Assembly: GCF_006439055.1 (NCBI RefSeq)
Contig: NZ_RCZC01000010.1
Location: 245-64,244 of the forward strand
Length of the DNA: 64,000 nucleotides
From: Sphingomonas glacialis
Lineage (GTDB): Bacteria; Pseudomonadota; Alphaproteobacteria; Sphingomonadales; Sphingomonadaceae
Direction of reading: 5' to 3'
Positions within the stretch are counted from its first letter, which is position 1. Every line of letters starts with the position of its first letter. The position numbers and the translations under genes are program-made. Of this stretch, positions 8,930 through 16,481 are shown one piece after another. The notes beneath the pieces are model-generated. The model saw only the letters and a program-made list of their open reading frames with translations, did not search any database and was not told the DNA's origin.

Positions 8930-9856
8930 TCACATCGCCGATGCAGGGGGAGCGAGGGTCCCCAGCCAGGCGACGAGTCCGAGGACGACGACGATGCACC
9001 CGGTCTCGGTTACGAGGCTCGCGCGCAACGTACCGAGAGCCCTGCGATGATCTGCACTGGCGATCGATCGCTCGAAAGTCGGCGTCAACCGAAAGCGGTT
9101 GAGGGCGGCAAGACCGAGCATAACTGCAAACAACACCAGCTTGGCGAGCAGGAGCCGACCATAGAGCGACTTGCCGAGGTCCGTGAGGTGGTCGACACCG
9201 ACCAACATCCAGCCGTTGATCAAGCCGGTGATGACGATCGTAGCGACCACGACCGTTCCGACTATCCCGAACCCGTACAGCGCGCGGTGCGTGAGTTCGA
9301 GGTGTGCTGCATCGAACCGCGCAGCGGGCCGCGAGACGAGAAGGATCAGCCCGAACAAGGCCCCGACCCAAATCGCCGAAGCGACGAGGTGCAGAATATC
9401 GGCACCGAGGTGAACCCAGCCGATCGCGGCGTCATCCATCGCACCGTGCCCGGTCCATGCCAGCGTGCCGATCGCAACGACGCCGCAAAGCGCGACGATG
9501 CACAGCCAGATTCCGTGGCGGGCAATCATCATTGCCGCCACACCTGCGACAACGAGCACGACCATGCGGAGCTTCCAGGCCGCCCCGATCGCAGACCCGG
9601 TGAGCAGCGCGCCGATCGCTTCGCGATCGATCGGCCACGCTGGCGTTCCCGCCATCGAGGAGGCCATCAGCACGATCCAGGCGGCCGAGAATAAGAGGCC
9701 GAGGGCGGCGCTGCCGACCAGCCATGCGCGCAGCGCGAGCGCATCACCGCGCTCGTCAGCTCGCAGCCCATAGATGCCGAATGCAGCGAGGCCGAACAGC
9801 GCCGCCAGCGTCAGGTAGAGCGCGAAGCGGATGCCGATCAGCGACCAATCGGTCAT
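8930..9856 (-). CDS. copD: CopD-family copper membrane protein
   Basis: A 308-residue inner-membrane protein with about eight hydrophobic helices, matching the copper-resistance D family (longer CopD/PcoD type). Recognisable parts are the N-terminal helix LIGIRFALYLTLAALFGLAAF, WTGHGAMDD, HLGADILHLVASAIWVGAL with its conserved His residues, and NRFRLTP. CopD is thought to work with CopC in moving copper between periplasm and cytoplasm. It begins four bases after the copC stop, so the two form one minus-strand operon. The 3' end is 178 bases from the copA start. Confidence 0.9.
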   Translation of the reverse strand: MTDWSLIGIRFALYLTLAALFGLAAFGIYGLRADERGDALALRAWLVGSAALGLLFSAAWIVLMASSMAGTPAWPIDREAIGALLTGSAIGAAWKLRMVVLVVAGVAAMMIARHGIWLCIVALCGVVAIGTLAWTGHGAMDDAAIGWVHLGADILHLVASAIWVGALFGLILLVSRPAARFDAAHLELTHRALYGFGIVGTVVVATIVITGLINGWMLVGVDHLTDLGKSLYGRLLLAKLVLFAVMLGLAALNRFRLTPTFERSIASADHRRALGTLRASLVTETGCIVVVLGLVAWLGTLAPPASAM

Positions 9857-9860
9857 CGTC

Positions 9861-10229
9861 TCACTTCACCGCAAAGGCATAGCTTCCGGCGACCTTGTGC
9901 GTGTCTGTCGAGACCACCTGCCATGCCACGCTATAGCGGCCGTGCGGGAGCGAGCCGTTGGGAGTGACGATCAGTGTACGACCATCAGGCCCCAGTTTTG
10001 CTACGCTGGCCATCTTCATGGCGGCCATCCCGGGCATTGCCGCCATAGTCAGCTCGGCCTTGGAAAAGGCTGGCATCAGCTTTTCGCTGAAATGCAGCTC
10101 GATATGCGTCGGCCTGGCAACGGTCGCATTTGCGGATGGGCTCGCAGACAGCAGTTTGGGGTGCGCGTAGGCGGTGCCGGCGAGGGCAAGGCTTGCGGCA
10201 GTGGCGATCAGGACAGGGAAGCGGCGCAT
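9861..10229 (-). CDS. copC: periplasmic copper-binding protein CopC
   Basis: A 122-residue secreted protein. The signal peptide is cleaved after AYA22, which leaves His23 as the mature N-terminus; this amino-terminal His binds Cu(II) in the CopC family. Asp109 and His111 in STDTHKVAGSYAF complete the known His-Asp-His Cu(II) site. A Met-rich segment (MAAMPGMAAMKM, about 62-73) may add a Cu(I) site. It is first in the copCD operon and preceded by an ECF-type promoter at 10262-10290. Confidence 0.93.
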   Translation of the reverse strand: MRRFPVLIATAASLALAGTAYAHPKLLSASPSANATVARPTHIELHFSEKLMPAFSKAELTMAAMPGMAAMKMASVAKLGPDGRTLIVTPNGSLPHGRYSVAWQVVSTDTHKVAGSYAFAVK

Positions 10230-10261
10230 GGATGGCTCCTTCGTAATAGGGACTATCCTTC

Positions 10262-10290
10262 GTTACGCGCCCCAATCGACTACCCCTCGA
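10262..10290 (-). promoter_or_regulatory. ECF-sigma promoter of copCD (copper regulon box 1)
   Basis: On the minus strand TCGAGGGGT begins at 10290 and CGTAAC begins at 10267, 23 bases apart. Three other sites in the window have the same two blocks at exactly the same distance (10300, 11631, 15437). It is back-to-back with the promoter of the sigma-factor operon. Assignment to the linked ECF factor is inference from this recurrence. Confidence 0.75.
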
Positions 10291-10299
10291 AAGGTCGTG

Positions 10300-10328
10300 T
10301 TGAGGGATTGGGCTACGGCATGCGTAAC
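10300..10328 (+). promoter_or_regulatory. ECF-sigma promoter of the anti-sigma/sensor/sigma operon (box 2)
   Basis: TTGAGGGAT at 10300 and CGTAAC at 10323 have the 23-base offset shared with the other three boxes. It lies 19 bases before the operon's start codon. Autoregulation of ECF operons is common, and this site suggests it here. Confidence 0.75.
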
Positions 10329-10346
10329 CTATGCTAGAGGAGTGGA

Positions 10347-10631
10347 GTGAACGACATGGATGACCTCGACGCAGTGTTGACGAGGATGGCGCACGCTCCC
10401 GTGCCCGCCAGCCTCGACGGAATGGAAGCCAGGGTGCTTGCGCGCATCGCGGCGCGGCCAGCGGCGCGAGCCGGCACCGGCATCGGCGCGGTGACGATCG
10501 CCGTAGCGCTCGTCATGGGCGTATTTGGCGCTGGCTTTCCAGCCAGAGAGGCCGGGGCTGTGTCTGCGCTCTCGCCACTCGGGCCAATGTCGCCGCTCGC
10601 CCCGTCGATCTTGCTTGCCGGCGCGCCATGA
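10347..10631 (+). CDS. CnrY-like small anti-sigma factor
   Basis: A 94-residue single-pass membrane protein. An acidic cytoplasmic segment (1-37, DLDAVLTRMA) is followed by one membrane helix (about 43-63) and a short periplasmic tail. CnrY of the CnrYXH nickel/cobalt system has nearly the same size and layout, and it holds its ECF sigma factor at the membrane. The GTG start is preceded by AGAGGAG at four bases; an internal ATG at 10356 is too far from it. The stop overlaps the next gene's start (ATGA). The function rests on gene order and topology, since such short anti-sigmas diverge beyond recognition. Confidence 0.68.
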   Translation: MNDMDDLDAVLTRMAHAPVPASLDGMEARVLARIAARPAARAGTGIGAVTIAVALVMGVFGAGFPAREAGAVSALSPLGPMSPLAPSILLAGAP

Positions 10632-11068
10632 GCGGTCGCGTCCGGCTGATAGTGTGCGTGATCGCCTGCTTTGTTGCGGCGATCGGCGGTGTGTTCATCG
10701 GGCGGGCACTTCTCCCCTCGCCGGTGCAGCCCGGCGCGGAGCTGCACGAAGTGCTGCATCACAAGCTGGCGCTGGACGCAGACCAGCAGGCACGCCTGCA
10801 AGTGCTGGAACAGCGCTTCGCGGTCCAACGCCGCGCCTTCGAGCTGGAGTTGCGGGCCGACAATGCCCGTCTCGCGGAGGCTATCGAAGTCGAACACGGC
10901 AACGGACCGCGCGTTGTCGCGGCAGTCGATCGGAGCCACGCTGCCATGGGCGAGCTCCAGAAGGCGACGCTCGCGCATATATTCGCCATGCGACAGCTTC
11001 TCCGGCCGAACCAGACCGGGCAGTTCGACCAGGCGGTGGTTAAGGCGCTCACCGACGATCAGCGTTGA
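10628..11068 (+). CDS. CnrX/ZraP-like periplasmic metal sensor
   Basis: A 146-residue protein with an N-terminal membrane anchor (about 6-28) and a helical periplasmic domain. The domain matches heavy-metal-resistance sensors of the CnrX type: LHEVLHHKLALDADQQARLQVLEQ..FAVQR, then an antiparallel helical hairpin with His and Met residues (HGNG, DRSHAAMGELQ, HIFAMRQLL). In CnrX, His and Met side chains bind the metal and signal to the anti-sigma. It lies between the anti-sigma and sigma genes with 4-base overlaps on both sides. Copper as the ligand is inferred from the target genes. Confidence 0.82.
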   Translation: MSGRVRLIVCVIACFVAAIGGVFIGRALLPSPVQPGAELHEVLHHKLALDADQQARLQVLEQRFAVQRRAFELELRADNARLAEAIEVEHGNGPRVVAAVDRSHAAMGELQKATLAHIFAMRQLLRPNQTGQFDQAVVKALTDDQR

Positions 11069-11634
11069 ACCTCGACTGGACCTCGCTCACCGAGGCCGAG
11101 CTTGCGACGCTCAGCATCGCGGGGCGGGAAGCGGCCTTTGCCGAGATCATGCGTCGCCATCGGCAACCGATTTTCCGGATGGTCCGCGCCTGCGTCGGTG
11201 AATCCGACGAGGCGCTGGACCTGTTGCAGGAGACCTTCGTCGCTGCCCACCAGGCCATGCCACGTTACGATGGCAACCGGTCGATGCGTGCGTGGCTTTC
11301 CACGATCGCGCTCAACAAATGCCGTGATTGGGGACGCAAGCGGACCGTGCGCCGCTTCCTCTCATTCGCGATCCCGGTCGGCATCGAGGCCGAGGCGGTT
11401 ACGGACGATCAGGTGCCGATCGACGACGCCGCCAGCGATCGGCAGGAGCTGGACCGGGTGACGCGCGCCATTGCTGCCCTCCCCGTTGCCTTGAAGGAGC
11501 CGCTGGTGTTGCGGACGATCGAAGGCTTGAGCCAGGCGGAAACCGCTGCAGTGTTGTCGATCAGCGAGAAGGCTGTGGAAACACGGCTCTATCGCGCACG
11601 TGCCAAGCTGCTCGAGCAATTAGGCGATCGTTGA
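11065..11634 (+). CDS. ECF-family RNA polymerase sigma factor (copper regulon)
   Basis: A 189-residue ECF sigma factor. Region 2 (about 20-90) contains FAEIMRRHRQPIFRMVRACVG, DEALDLLQETFVAAHQAM and RAWLSTIALNKCRDWGRK. Region 4 (about 130-185) has LPVALKEPLVLRTIEG and the recognition helix SQAETAAVLSISEKAVETRLYRAR. A TTG start overlaps the sensor gene stop (TTGA), which implies translational coupling. Its probable targets are the four promoters with TTGAGGG and CGTA blocks in this window, one of which overlaps its own 3' end. Similar in layout to CnrH, but tied to copper genes. Confidence 0.92.
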   Translation: MNLDWTSLTEAELATLSIAGREAAFAEIMRRHRQPIFRMVRACVGESDEALDLLQETFVAAHQAMPRYDGNRSMRAWLSTIALNKCRDWGRKRTVRRFLSFAIPVGIEAEAVTDDQVPIDDAASDRQELDRVTRAIAALPVALKEPLVLRTIEGLSQAETAAVLSISEKAVETRLYRARAKLLEQLGDR

Positions 11635-11659
11635 GGGGTAGCACGACGCACCGCGTATC
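11631..11659 (+). promoter_or_regulatory. ECF-sigma promoter of copAB (box 3)
   Basis: TTGAGGGGT at 11631 and CGTATC at 11654 keep the 23-base offset. The -35 block overlaps the stop codon of the sigma factor gene. It lies 43 bases before the multicopper oxidase start, so copA can be raised above the level of read-through from the sigma operon. Confidence 0.75.
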
Positions 11660-11701
11660 AAGGCTAGAGGGACATCCCCGATCGAAAGCCTTGAGGATCG
11701 T

Positions 11702-13654
11702 ATGAGCCGCATTATCGACCGCCGCCAGATGCTACGCGGTGCCGCCCTTGCAGGCGGCGGACTCGCGCTGTCGGCCTACATGCCGGCATGGGCGCAGACC
11801 AATTCGGCAGGCATCATCGCGCCGCTGCCGACCGTCACCGGCAACGACATTACGCTCCGCATCGCGCGCCAGACGATGATGATCGATGGTCGCGCGTCCA
11901 AGGCGATCGGCATCAACGGCACCGTACCGGCCCCGCTGATCCGGTTGCGCGAGGGGCAGACCGTTCGTCTCAATGTCATCAACGATCTCGACGAGGACAG
12001 TTCGATCCACTGGCACGGACTGCTCGTTCCCCCGCAGTTCGATGGGGTGCCCGGCATCTCGTTCCCCGGCATCAAGCCCCGTTCGAGCTTCCTCTACGAG
12101 TTTCCGATCCGGCAGAACGGCACGTATTGGTATCACAGCCATTCCGGGCTTCAGGAACAGCTTGGGCATTACGGGCCGATCGTGATCGATCCTGTCGGCG
12201 CCGATCCGGTGCAGTCCGACCGCGAACATGTCATCGTGCTGTCCGACCACAGCCAGCTCAGCCCCGCTACCATCTTCCGCGACATGAAAGTCGACCCCGG
12301 TCACTTCAACTATCAGCGTCAGACCCTCGCCGGCCTGCTTTCCGGCAAGGATCAGCCGCTCAAGGACCGCGTGGATTGGGGCAAGATGCGGATGGACCCC
12401 ACCGATATTTCCGACGCGACCGGCCCCGCCTATACCTATCTCGTCAACGGTCACGGCCCGCGCGACAACTGGACCGCGCTGTTCACGCCCGGGCAGCGCG
12501 TGCGACTACGCGTCATCAATGCATCGTCGATGACAACCTTCAATGTCCGCATCCCCGGTCTCAAGCTCAGCATCGTCCAGGCTGACGGGCAAAACGTCAT
12601 GCCGGTCGAGGTGGACGAGTTCCAGATCGGTGTTGCCGAAACCTACGACGCAATCGTCACTCCGATCGACGACCGCGCCTACACGCTTGTCGGCGAGGCA
12701 ATCGACCGATCCGGCCTGGCGCGCGCCACCCTGGCCCCGCGCCCCGGCATGGCGGCCGAGGTTCCTGCGCTTCGTCCGCGCCCGCTCGCGACGATGAAGG
12801 ACATGGGCATGGATATGTCGTCGATGGGCGGCATGGATATGTCGAGCGGCGGGATGCGCGGCCCCGACCCGACCAATGAGAAAAACCCGTCCGCCGGTCT
12901 CACCACCCCCGGCGCCGGCACGGCCGCAGGCGCGATGGCAATGGGCGGAATGCCGCAAGACGGCACAATGTCAGGGATGGATCATTCGGCGATGAACCAC
13001 GGTGCGATGGCGGCGGGCGGCAGCGCGGGCGAAATGGCGGGGATGGACCATAGTTCGATGGGCGGCCAGCAGGGCATGGCCGGCATGGACATGGGGTCCA
13101 TGAAAATGCGCGACTTCTCCAAAGCCCCGCAGGTCAAGAAAGGACCGGGTGTCCAGACGATCTCGCCGATGCCGATGGATCGCACCGGCGACCCCGGTCA
13201 GGGGCTTGAGAATGTCGGCCACAAGGTGCTGGTCTACCGGGACTTGATGGCGCTGGAACGCAACCCGGACGTGCGGGCTCCCAGCCGCAGCCTCGACATT
13301 CACCTGACCGGCAACATGGAGCGCTTCATGTGGTCGTTCGACGGCGTGAAGATGTCCGACATGATGGAGCCAATCCCCTTCCTCGAAGGTGAGCGCGTGC
13401 GGATCAACCTCATCAACGACAGCATGATGGGGCACCCGATCCATATCCACGGCCACTTTTTCGAGCTGGTGACGGGGCACGGCGATCATGCGCCGCGCAA
13501 ACACACCGTCATCGTCCAGCCAGGCGGCAAGGTAACGTGGGATTTTACTGCCGATGCGGTCGGCGATTGGGCGTTCCACTGCCATCTCCTCTACCACATG
13601 CACGCCGGCATGATGCGAACCGTGAGTGTCCGTCCGCGGGGAGACGCCGCATGA
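11702..13654 (+). CDS. copA: copper resistance multicopper oxidase CopA (PcoA type)
   Basis: A 650-residue periplasmic multicopper oxidase with a Tat signal (DRRQMLRGAALAGGG). Copper ligands are visible as HWHG and HSHSG in the first cupredoxin domain, and as HPIHIHGHFFE and HCHLLYHMHAGMM in the last. A Met/His-rich insert (about 360-465, with repeats such as MGMDMSSMGGMDM and GMDHSSMGG) is typical of CopA/PcoA and supplies extra Cu(I) sites. It oxidises Cu(I) to less toxic Cu(II). It has its own ECF-type promoter, and its stop overlaps the copB start (ATGA). Distinct from the P1B ATPase also called CopA. Confidence 0.96.
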   Translation: MSRIIDRRQMLRGAALAGGGLALSAYMPAWAQTNSAGIIAPLPTVTGNDITLRIARQTMMIDGRASKAIGINGTVPAPLIRLREGQTVRLNVINDLDEDSSIHWHGLLVPPQFDGVPGISFPGIKPRSSFLYEFPIRQNGTYWYHSHSGLQEQLGHYGPIVIDPVGADPVQSDREHVIVLSDHSQLSPATIFRDMKVDPGHFNYQRQTLAGLLSGKDQPLKDRVDWGKMRMDPTDISDATGPAYTYLVNGHGPRDNWTALFTPGQRVRLRVINASSMTTFNVRIPGLKLSIVQADGQNVMPVEVDEFQIGVAETYDAIVTPIDDRAYTLVGEAIDRSGLARATLAPRPGMAAEVPALRPRPLATMKDMGMDMSSMGGMDMSSGGMRGPDPTNEKNPSAGLTTPGAGTAAGAMAMGGMPQDGTMSGMDHSAMNHGAMAAGGSAGEMAGMDHSSMGGQQGMAGMDMGSMKMRDFSKAPQVKKGPGVQTISPMPMDRTGDPGQGLENVGHKVLVYRDLMALERNPDVRAPSRSLDIHLTGNMERFMWSFDGVKMSDMMEPIPFLEGERVRINLINDSMMGHPIHIHGHFFELVTGHGDHAPRKHTVIVQPGGKVTWDFTADAVGDWAFHCHLLYHMHAGMMRTVSVRPRGDAA

Positions 13655-14808
13655 CGCGCCTCCCTCCCCTGCTGGCGTCGGTCGCCATGCTCACCCTCGC
13701 GGCTCCGGTCGCTGCGCAGTCGATGCAGGGCATGAACATGCCCAGGATGACGATGCCGGCTCAGAAGAAACCTGCGGCCAAATCGTCCGCGCCAGCCAAG
13801 CGCGCCAAGGCAAAGCCCGTTGCCGCGAAGCGCAAGGCGCCCGCGAAAGCCACGGCTGACCCGATGGCCGGCATGGCGGGCGCGTCCCAATCCATGCCGG
13901 GAATGGAGATGCCCGCGAGCGGCCAAACGGCTCCACAGGGCGCTCAGCAGGCAATGCCGGGGATGAATATGTCCGGCGACCAGCACAGCGGCCATGATAT
14001 GCAGGCCATGCCGGGCATGGTCGGGATGGCGATGCCCGGAATGGAGCAGACCGGCACGGCGCTTACTGCCGGGAATGCACCGGCCCCCGCGCCGCCGATG
14101 GATCATTACGCCGATCGTCAGTTCGCGCCCGCCGATATGGCGAAGGCGCGGCACGACATGATGTTCGAGCAAGGCGGCCAGCCCTTCTACCAGGTCATGT
14201 TCAATCTTGCCGAATATCAGGCACGCCAAGGCCGCGACGGATATCGTTGGGATGGCGAGGCGTGGTTCGGCGGTGACATCAATCGCTTGTGGCTGAAGAG
14301 CGAGGGCGAGGGCGCGTTACGCGAGGGTGTCGAAAATGCCGAAGTCCAGGCGCTCTACAGTCGAGCCGTCGGTCCGTACTTCAACCTTCAGGCAGGCGTC
14401 CGCCACGACTTCCAGCCGTCACCCAACCGCACCTATGCAACCGTCGGGTTCGAGGGTCTTTCGCATTTTATGTTCGAGGTCGAGGGCGCTTTGTTCCTGT
14501 CGACCAAGGGGGATCTGCTCGGTCGCCTCGAGGGGTATTACGACCAGCGCATCACACAGCGGCTGATCCTTCAGCCGCGGGTCGAGTTCAATCTATCGGC
14601 GCAGGACGTGCCCGAAAACCGGCTTGGCGCGGGGCTGACCGACGCCGAGCTGGGGCTCCGGCTTCGCTACGACATCCGGCGGCAGTTCGCGCCCTATATC
14701 GGCGTCTCCTATGTCGCACAGACCGGACGCACCGCCGATTTCACCCGCGCCGAGGGCAAAGATCCGACCACCACCAGCTTCGTAGCCGGTGTGCGGGTGT
14801 GGTTCTGA
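13651..14808 (+). CDS. copB: copper resistance outer-membrane protein CopB
   Basis: A 385-residue protein starting at the ATG that overlaps the copA stop; the reading frame is open further upstream but that is inside copA. A signal peptide (to about residue 22) is followed by a long low-complexity part (to about 145) with Met-rich MPGM repeats and Lys/Ala-rich stretches. The CopB beta-barrel domain starts near DHYADRQFAPADMAKARHDMMFEQGG and ends in VAGVRVWF with a terminal Phe. CopB sequesters or transports copper at the outer membrane with CopA. Confidence 0.94.
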   Translation: MTRLPPLLASVAMLTLAAPVAAQSMQGMNMPRMTMPAQKKPAAKSSAPAKRAKAKPVAAKRKAPAKATADPMAGMAGASQSMPGMEMPASGQTAPQGAQQAMPGMNMSGDQHSGHDMQAMPGMVGMAMPGMEQTGTALTAGNAPAPAPPMDHYADRQFAPADMAKARHDMMFEQGGQPFYQVMFNLAEYQARQGRDGYRWDGEAWFGGDINRLWLKSEGEGALREGVENAEVQALYSRAVGPYFNLQAGVRHDFQPSPNRTYATVGFEGLSHFMFEVEGALFLSTKGDLLGRLEGYYDQRITQRLILQPRVEFNLSAQDVPENRLGAGLTDAELGLRLRYDIRRQFAPYIGVSYVAQTGRTADFTRAEGKDPTTTSFVAGVRVWF

Positions 14809-14847
14809 CGATGAAAGACGCGGGGGCGCAAATAGGGAAACTTGAAG

Positions 14848-15432
14848 ATGGACAATCACGAGAAAAGTAGCGGAACGGGTTACGGTCGTTTTGCCGCTAT
14901 GATCGCGACTTCGACCGCCGTGATGTTCGGGCTGATGTATCTGAACACCTACACGTGGAGTCACGTCGAATATAGCCAGACCCGAACATGGATGGCCGTC
15001 GTCATGGGGGCGACGATGGCCGTCATCATGCTCGGCTTCATGTGGTCGATGTATAAGAACCGGAGCGTCAATTTGGCGATTCTAGCCGGCAGCGCCGTGG
15101 TCTTCGTGCTCGCCTTATGGCTGGTCCGCAGCCAGGAGACGGTGGACGACGTGAGCTACATGAAGGCGATGATCCCACACCACTCGATCGCGATCATGAC
15201 GAGCGAGCGGGCGCATATCAAAGATCCTGAGGTTCGCCGACTGGCCGACGGGATCATCGATGCCCAGGTTCGCGAAATCACAGACATGAAGCGGATGATT
15301 GCGCGGCTGGAAGCGCACCCCACGCCGAACGGCGCGCCGGACCTACCGTCCTACCGCGACAAGCAGGTTCCCCCTCCCCCGCCCGAAACCGACGAGAGCG
15401 CCGGGGTGAACACCCTGCAGCCGATCCGCTGA
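14848..15432 (+). CDS. membrane-anchored DUF305 protein
   Basis: A 194-residue protein with three hydrophobic segments (about 12-32, 44-64 and 72-92) and a C-terminal DUF305 domain. The domain holds the family signature MKAMIPHHSIAIMTSE..HIKDPEVRRLADGIIDAQ..EI..MK. DUF305 proteins such as cyanobacterial CopM bind copper through Met and His residues. I chose the ATG at 14848 with AGGGAA eight bases upstream over the TTG at 14842. It follows copB by 39 bases and is probably in the same operon. Confidence 0.85.
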   Translation: MDNHEKSSGTGYGRFAAMIATSTAVMFGLMYLNTYTWSHVEYSQTRTWMAVVMGATMAVIMLGFMWSMYKNRSVNLAILAGSAVVFVLALWLVRSQETVDDVSYMKAMIPHHSIAIMTSERAHIKDPEVRRLADGIIDAQVREITDMKRMIARLEAHPTPNGAPDLPSYRDKQVPPPPPETDESAGVNTLQPIR

Positions 15433-15436
15433 CGGC

Positions 15437-15465
15437 GTGAGGGATGCGATGCTTTGCCGCGTAGA
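15437..15465 (+). promoter_or_regulatory. ECF-sigma promoter of the periplasmic DUF305 gene (box 4)
   Basis: GTGAGGGAT at 15437 and CGTAGA at 15460 keep the 23-base offset of the other three boxes. The last two bases of the -10 block differ from the other sites. It starts five bases after the stop of the preceding DUF305 gene and 58 bases before the next start. Confidence 0.7.
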
Positions 15466-15494
15466 AGGTTGAGTAATCACCGAGGGGATCGAGA

Positions 15495-15884
15495 ATGCGT
15501 TTGATACCGATGTTTGCAGCCTTCGCGATCCTCGCCACCCCCGCGGTCGCGCAGCAGGGCGGGATGCAGGGCATGGATCATAGCCAGATGAAGGGCATGA
15601 ACCACGGCGACATGGCCACGATGATGGCTGACAATCCGTACGGTCAGGCCGAGATGGACATGCACCAGAAGATGATGGCCGCAAAGCAGGGCGACCCATC
15701 AGAAATGTGGACCCGCAAGATGATCGAGCATCACCGCGGCGCGATCACCATGTCGCGTGTCGCGGTGCGCGACGCCAAGGATGCCGAGACGCGGCAGATG
15801 GCGCAGATGACGATCACCAAGCAGGAAAAGGATATTGCAGAGCTACAGGCGTGGCTCCGCAAGCACGGTAAGCGCCCGCAATAA
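15495..15884 (+). CDS. periplasmic DUF305 copper-binding protein
   Basis: A 129-residue secreted protein. The signal peptide ends in AVAQ near residue 20. A Met/His-rich N-terminus (GMQGMDHSQMKGMNHGDM) is followed by the DUF305 core MWTRKMIEHHRGAITMSRVAV and its trailing helices. The HH motif and Met clusters fit copper binding in the periplasm. It has its own ECF-type promoter and is followed by a strong terminator, so it can be transcribed alone. It is a paralogue of the membrane-anchored DUF305 protein upstream. Confidence 0.9.
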   Translation: MRLIPMFAAFAILATPAVAQQGGMQGMDHSQMKGMNHGDMATMMADNPYGQAEMDMHQKMMAAKQGDPSEMWTRKMIEHHRGAITMSRVAVRDAKDAETRQMAQMTITKQEKDIAELQAWLRKHGKRPQ

Positions 15885-15892
15885 CGGGTGTT

Positions 15893-15936
15893 GCCCCGCT
15901 CTGTTTCCCCAAGCACGGGCAACAGGGCGGGGCTTT
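15893..15936 (+). terminator. intrinsic terminator after the copper sigma regulon
   Basis: GCCCCGC-t-CTGTT (15893-15905) pairs with AACAG-g-GCGGGGC (15921-15933) around a 15-base loop and is followed by TTTCGATTT. It separates the ECF-controlled genes from the cus operon, which must therefore have its own promoter. Confidence 0.8.
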
Positions 15937-16022
15937 CGATTTCATCATGTAACCAAATCGATGATCTCGCGAAGAAGACTTGGCCGATTGACAGGTTCAA
16001 AGGCGCCACGCAGGAAGTGCAT

Positions 16023-16391
16023 GTGAAGCGCCTATTCCTTTTCCTGATGCTGATCGGCGTGATGGTCGGACTGGCTGTGCAGCAGCCGGCTCAGGCGCTT
16101 GCCGCCCCGGCAGGTGCGATGGACATGGCAGCGATGGCATCCAGCGACATGGCATCCATGCCGGACTGCATGTCAGCGGCGGAGAAGAACGCAGCCCACA
16201 AGCCGTGCAAGTGCGGCCTGGCCGGCTGCATCGCCATGATGGCGTCGGGCGGATCGATGATGCTGTCCGACGCATCGATCATGCTCCAGGCTGCTGCGCG
16301 CTCCGATCGTGATGAGCAGATCGGTATCTTCGCAGCCTTGCGGGGCCGTTCGACTGCCCCGGAACCAGAACCACCTTCGACCCTGATCTGA
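16023..16391 (+). CDS. small secreted Cys/Met-rich protein at the head of the cus operon
   Basis: A 122-residue protein starting at GTG, with AGGAAG seven bases upstream and a signal peptide (VKRLFLFLMLIGVMVGLA to about residue 26). The mature part has Met-rich MDMAAMASSDMASM, then PDCMSAAEKNAAHKPCKCGLAGCIAMM with four Cys, then a Met-containing helix and an Arg/Pro tail. I do not recognise a family. Position directly before the CusCBA-like genes, plus the Cys and Met residues, suggests a periplasmic copper chaperone or sensor. The frame is open further upstream to 15888, but that includes the terminator. Confidence 0.7.
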   Translation: MKRLFLFLMLIGVMVGLAVQQPAQALAAPAGAMDMAAMASSDMASMPDCMSAAEKNAAHKPCKCGLAGCIAMMASGGSMMLSDASIMLQAAARSDRDEQIGIFAALRGRSTAPEPEPPSTLI

Positions 16392-16481
16392 TTTGAAGTC
16401 CGCGCGCGTGCTCGTCACGCGATCTGGCGCGCATGCGCCGGGTACGACGCGATGTGAACTCAAGGATCAGGATATGACGAA

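Noticed and set aside
8826..9371. Arg-rich minus-strand frame inside copD
   Set aside because: It is a shadow of copD in another frame with no recognisable protein features.
16392..16481. Possible ECF promoter before the cusC-like gene
   Set aside because: A TTGAAG-like block exists but no CGTA block lies 23 bases after it.
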